DNA of 6,847 nt from Sporomusa sp. (lineage in GTDB: Bacteria; Bacillota_C; Negativicutes; Sporomusales; Sporomusaceae), in NCBI GenBank assembly GCA_029256645.1, contig JAQSXM010000185.1:1-6847 (forward strand), in the 5' to 3' direction. The notes under the pieces were generated by a model, which saw only the letters and a list, made by a program, of their open reading frames with translations, had not been told where the DNA came from and did not search any database. How positions within the stretch are numbered: the first letter of the stretch is position 1; every line of letters begins with the position of its first letter. The translations under genes were made by a program, and so were the position numbers. Shown in pieces: positions 5,208 to 6,847 of the stretch.

Positions 5208-5729
5208 TTATTTATTAAACACAAACACACGTCCGTCTTCGCGAATCCCGATAAGACTGTGGTCATCATTATCTTTTTTGCGCATATTCTCCAGCATATC
5301 TTCAATTACTTCTTCTTGCAAAAGGAGATCTTCTTCCAGCATAGCGTCATTACGATCAGCAACCAACCGGTCAGTAAACCGGTCTCTAAGGAGCTTAATC
5401 GTCAGGCCTATTTCCCCGCGTGACATAGTATGTACGTCCCGCATCACAGTTAAAATAGCCACTTGTTCATATGAACTAAGTTCAACATCAATAGTACTAT
5501 CTGTTACGCCCTCCAATAAATGATATGCAGCAATACTATTAATGAGAAGCCGCTTTGCGGATTCAAAATCCTTAGTAGTCGGAATGCCGGAAATCATAAA
5601 TGTGAGCTTGAGGGAATTTGCTTCAGGGTCAAAATTAATTGTTCCAATTTCCGGATAACGTACTAACATTGATATGAGAAGGTTTGCACCATCAGAAACC
5701 TGTTGGTCATTTGGGCAAATTTCAGACAT
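5208..5729 (-). CDS. Conserved-looking protein of unknown function between rny and spoVS
   Basis: I do not recognise this 173-aa protein. It is acidic, soluble, and has no signal peptide or membrane segment. Residues of about 10-75 look alpha/beta (a helix around LLISMLVRYPEI, then strands TINFD and LKLTFMISGI, then a helix around ESAKRLLINSIAAYHLLEG). Strand STIDVELSSYEQVAILTVMRDV follows, then a helical region with RGEIGLTIKLLRDRF. A very acidic, probably coiled helix (129-149, EEDLLLQEEVIEDMLENM) leads to a short C-terminal beta hairpin (IGIREDGRVFVFNK). The start is the ATG at 5729 with GGTG 7 nt upstream. It sits alone between the rny terminator and the spoVS promoter, in the slot where Bacillus has ymdB. 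It has none of the phosphodiesterase motifs of YmdB. Its role is unknown; the context makes an RNA or sporulation link possible but unproven. Confidence 0.8.
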   Translation of the reverse strand: MSEICPNDQQVSDGANLLISMLVRYPEIGTINFDPEANSLKLTFMISGIPTTKDFESAKRLLINSIAAYHLLEGVTDSTIDVELSSYEQVAILTVMRDVHTMSRGEIGLTIKLLRDRFTDRLVADRNDAMLEEDLLLQEEVIEDMLENMRKKDNDDHSLIGIREDGRVFVFNK

Positions 5730-5840
5730 TATATTTCACCGTCCAATAAGTTTGTATATATAAATTAATGCTTGTGAAGTTTCTGTTTTATTATTCTCTA
5801 GAAGATATCTAAATCCTGCTTTTAAATTTTTGGGAAAAAT

Positions 5841-5876
5841 ACTAAAAAACGGCTTTACCTGAAGGTAAAGCCGTTT
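5841..5876 (-). terminator. Strong intrinsic terminator after rny
   Basis: On the minus strand, AAACGGCTTTACC (5876-5864), loop TTCA, GGTAAAGCCGTTT (5859-5847) forms a perfect 13-bp stem. The T run (5849-5844) and then AGTATTTTT follow. It begins 17 nt after the rny stop. The remaining 111 nt up to the next gene are A/T-rich, and I see no confident promoter in them. Confidence 0.93.
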
Positions 5877-5893
5877 CACATAGTTATTATTCT

Positions 5894-6847
5894 CTATTTA
5901 GCATAATCAACAGCACGTGTTTCACGAATAACTGTCACCTTAATTTGACCTGGATATTCGAGTTCGCCTTCAATCTTCTTTACAATATCCCGGACTAAAC
6001 GAACAGCTGTTAAGTCGTCAATCTTATCTGGCTTAACCATAATACGAATTTCGCGACCCGCCTGAATCGCAAAAGATTTCTCTACGCCATCAAATGATTC
6101 AGCAATTTCTTCCAATCGTGTTAATCGCTTAAGATAGCTTTCTAGAGTCTCTCTGCGAGCCCCCGGCCGAGCGGCCGAGACTGCATCAGCAGCTGCTACA
6201 AGTACAGCTTGGATTGTTTTAGGTTCTTCATCACCATGGTGAGCAGCAATAGCATTAATAACTTCAGCCGATTCACGATATTTCTTAGCCAAATCAGCAC
6301 CAATTGTTACATGAGGGCCTTCAACTTCATGGTCTACAGCCTTCCCTATATCGTGCAGTAAACCAGCTCTTTTAGCTAACATTACATCTACACCAAGTTC
6401 TGCGGCCATAACCCCAGCTAAGTGTGCTACTTCGACTGAATGTTTGAGTACATTCTGACCATAGCTGGTCCGAAACTTTAATCTTCCGAGAAGTTTTATC
6501 AGTTCAGGATGCAAGCCATGAACTCCAGTTTCAAATGTTGCCTGTTCGCCTGCTTCCTTAATTTTCTGTTCAACTTCTTTTTGGGCTTTCTCAACCATCT
6601 CTTCGATACGGGCAGGATGAATTCGACCATCCACAATAAGTTTCTCCAGTGCAATCCTGGCAACCTCTCGACGAACAGGATCAAATCCAGATAAAATAAC
6701 TGCCTCAGGTGTATCATCAATAATCAAATCAATACCGGTAAGTGTCTCCAGGGTTCGAATATTGCGGCCTTCCCGACCAATAATTCGACCTTTCATTTCA
6801 TCATTAGGCAGAGAAACCACAGATACAGTGGTTTCTGCAACATGATC
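5894..6847 (-). CDS. rny: Ribonuclease Y (C-terminal two-thirds)
   Basis: The reading frame is open to the right edge, giving 317 residues beginning [14 protein letters not shown]. About 200 N-terminal residues (membrane anchor and coiled coil) lie outside. The KH domain shows [12 protein letters not shown] at 20-31 with the GxxG loop at 24-27. The HD domain runs from [10 protein letters not shown] (from 136) through [12 protein letters not shown] (163-174), with the HD metal-binding pair at 165-166, to AAHHGDEEP and [17 protein letters not shown]. The C-terminus ([16 protein letters not shown]) is the usual RNase Y end. RNase Y is a membrane-tethered endoribonuclease that starts mRNA decay in Firmicutes. 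The gene is closed by a strong terminator, so the 173-aa gene downstream needs its own promoter. Confidence 0.96.
   Translation of the reverse strand, partial: DHVAETTVSVVSLPNDEMKGRIIGREGRNIRTLETLTGIDLIIDDTPEAVILSGFDPVRREVARIALEKLIVDGRIHPARIEEMVEKAQKEVEQKIKEAGEQATFETGVHGLHPELIKLLGRLKFRTSYGQNVLKHSVEVAHLAGVMAAELGVDVMLAKRAGLLHDIGKAVDHEVEGPHVTIGADLAKKYRESAEVINAIAAHHGDEEPKTIQAVLVAAADAVSAARPGARRETLESYLKRLTRLEEIAESFDGVEKSFAIQAGREIRIMVKPDKIDDLTAVRLVRDIVKKIEGELEYPGQIKVTVIRETRAVDYAK

Noticed and set aside
507..5523. Short plus-strand open frames (for example 507-692, 1821-2105, 3363-3581, 4270-4515, 5278-5523)
   Set aside because: All lie opposite strongly supported minus-strand genes, show Cys/Ser/Ile-rich low-complexity translations and no family motifs.
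5730..5840. Promoter for the 173-aa gene, such as TTCACA with downstream TATATATAC
   Set aside because: The boxes are spaced only 12-14 nt apart, and no sigma-G, sigma-E or sigma-A pattern fits at proper spacing, though some promoter must exist after the rny terminator.
6499..6720. Minus-strand frame inside rny
   Set aside because: It is a frame shadow within the conserved KH-HD coding region of RNase Y.

Overview
The window looks like a chromosomal housekeeping segment of an endospore-forming Firmicute. The evidence is a near-canonical SpoVS with a sigma-H type promoter, and the rny ... spoVS ... miaB gene order, which is also found in Bacillus. The moderate-to-low G+C, strong AGGAGG ribosome binding sites, and the DUF3870 and P-loop/Asp23 proteins suggest an anaerobic lineage such as Negativicutes (Sporomusa/Pelosinus-like). 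That placement is an inference from protein style, not from a search. I see no mobile element, tRNA, rRNA or CRISPR array. Every supported gene is on the minus strand, so the window reads from right to left.

Layout in transcription order: (1) the 3' two-thirds of rny (RNase Y), closed by a strong intrinsic terminator; (2) an unrecognised 173-aa acidic protein in the place where ymdB would sit in Bacillus; (3) spoVS behind a sigma-H promoter and followed by a terminator; (4) pepA (M17 leucyl aminopeptidase) overlapping by 4 bp a PHP-domain phosphoesterase gene, which carries a 45-nt perfect palindrome inside its coding sequence; (5) a short intergenic region with a terminator-like hairpin that also fills the spacer of a candidate promoter; (6) a tight four-gene unit encoding a P-loop/Asp23 fusion, a DUF3870 protein and two half-size TauE/SafE membrane proteins, closed by a terminator; (7) a candidate sigma-A promoter and the first 36 codons of miaB, cut by the left edge.

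The known parts concern RNA turnover (rny, and probably the PHP phosphoesterase), tRNA modification (miaB), peptide turnover (pepA) and sporulation (spoVS). The least understood parts are the 173-aa protein and the four-gene P-loop/Asp23-DUF3870-TauE-TauE unit. The most unusual sequence structure is the palindrome at 2949-2993. I found no convincing new defence or mobile system.
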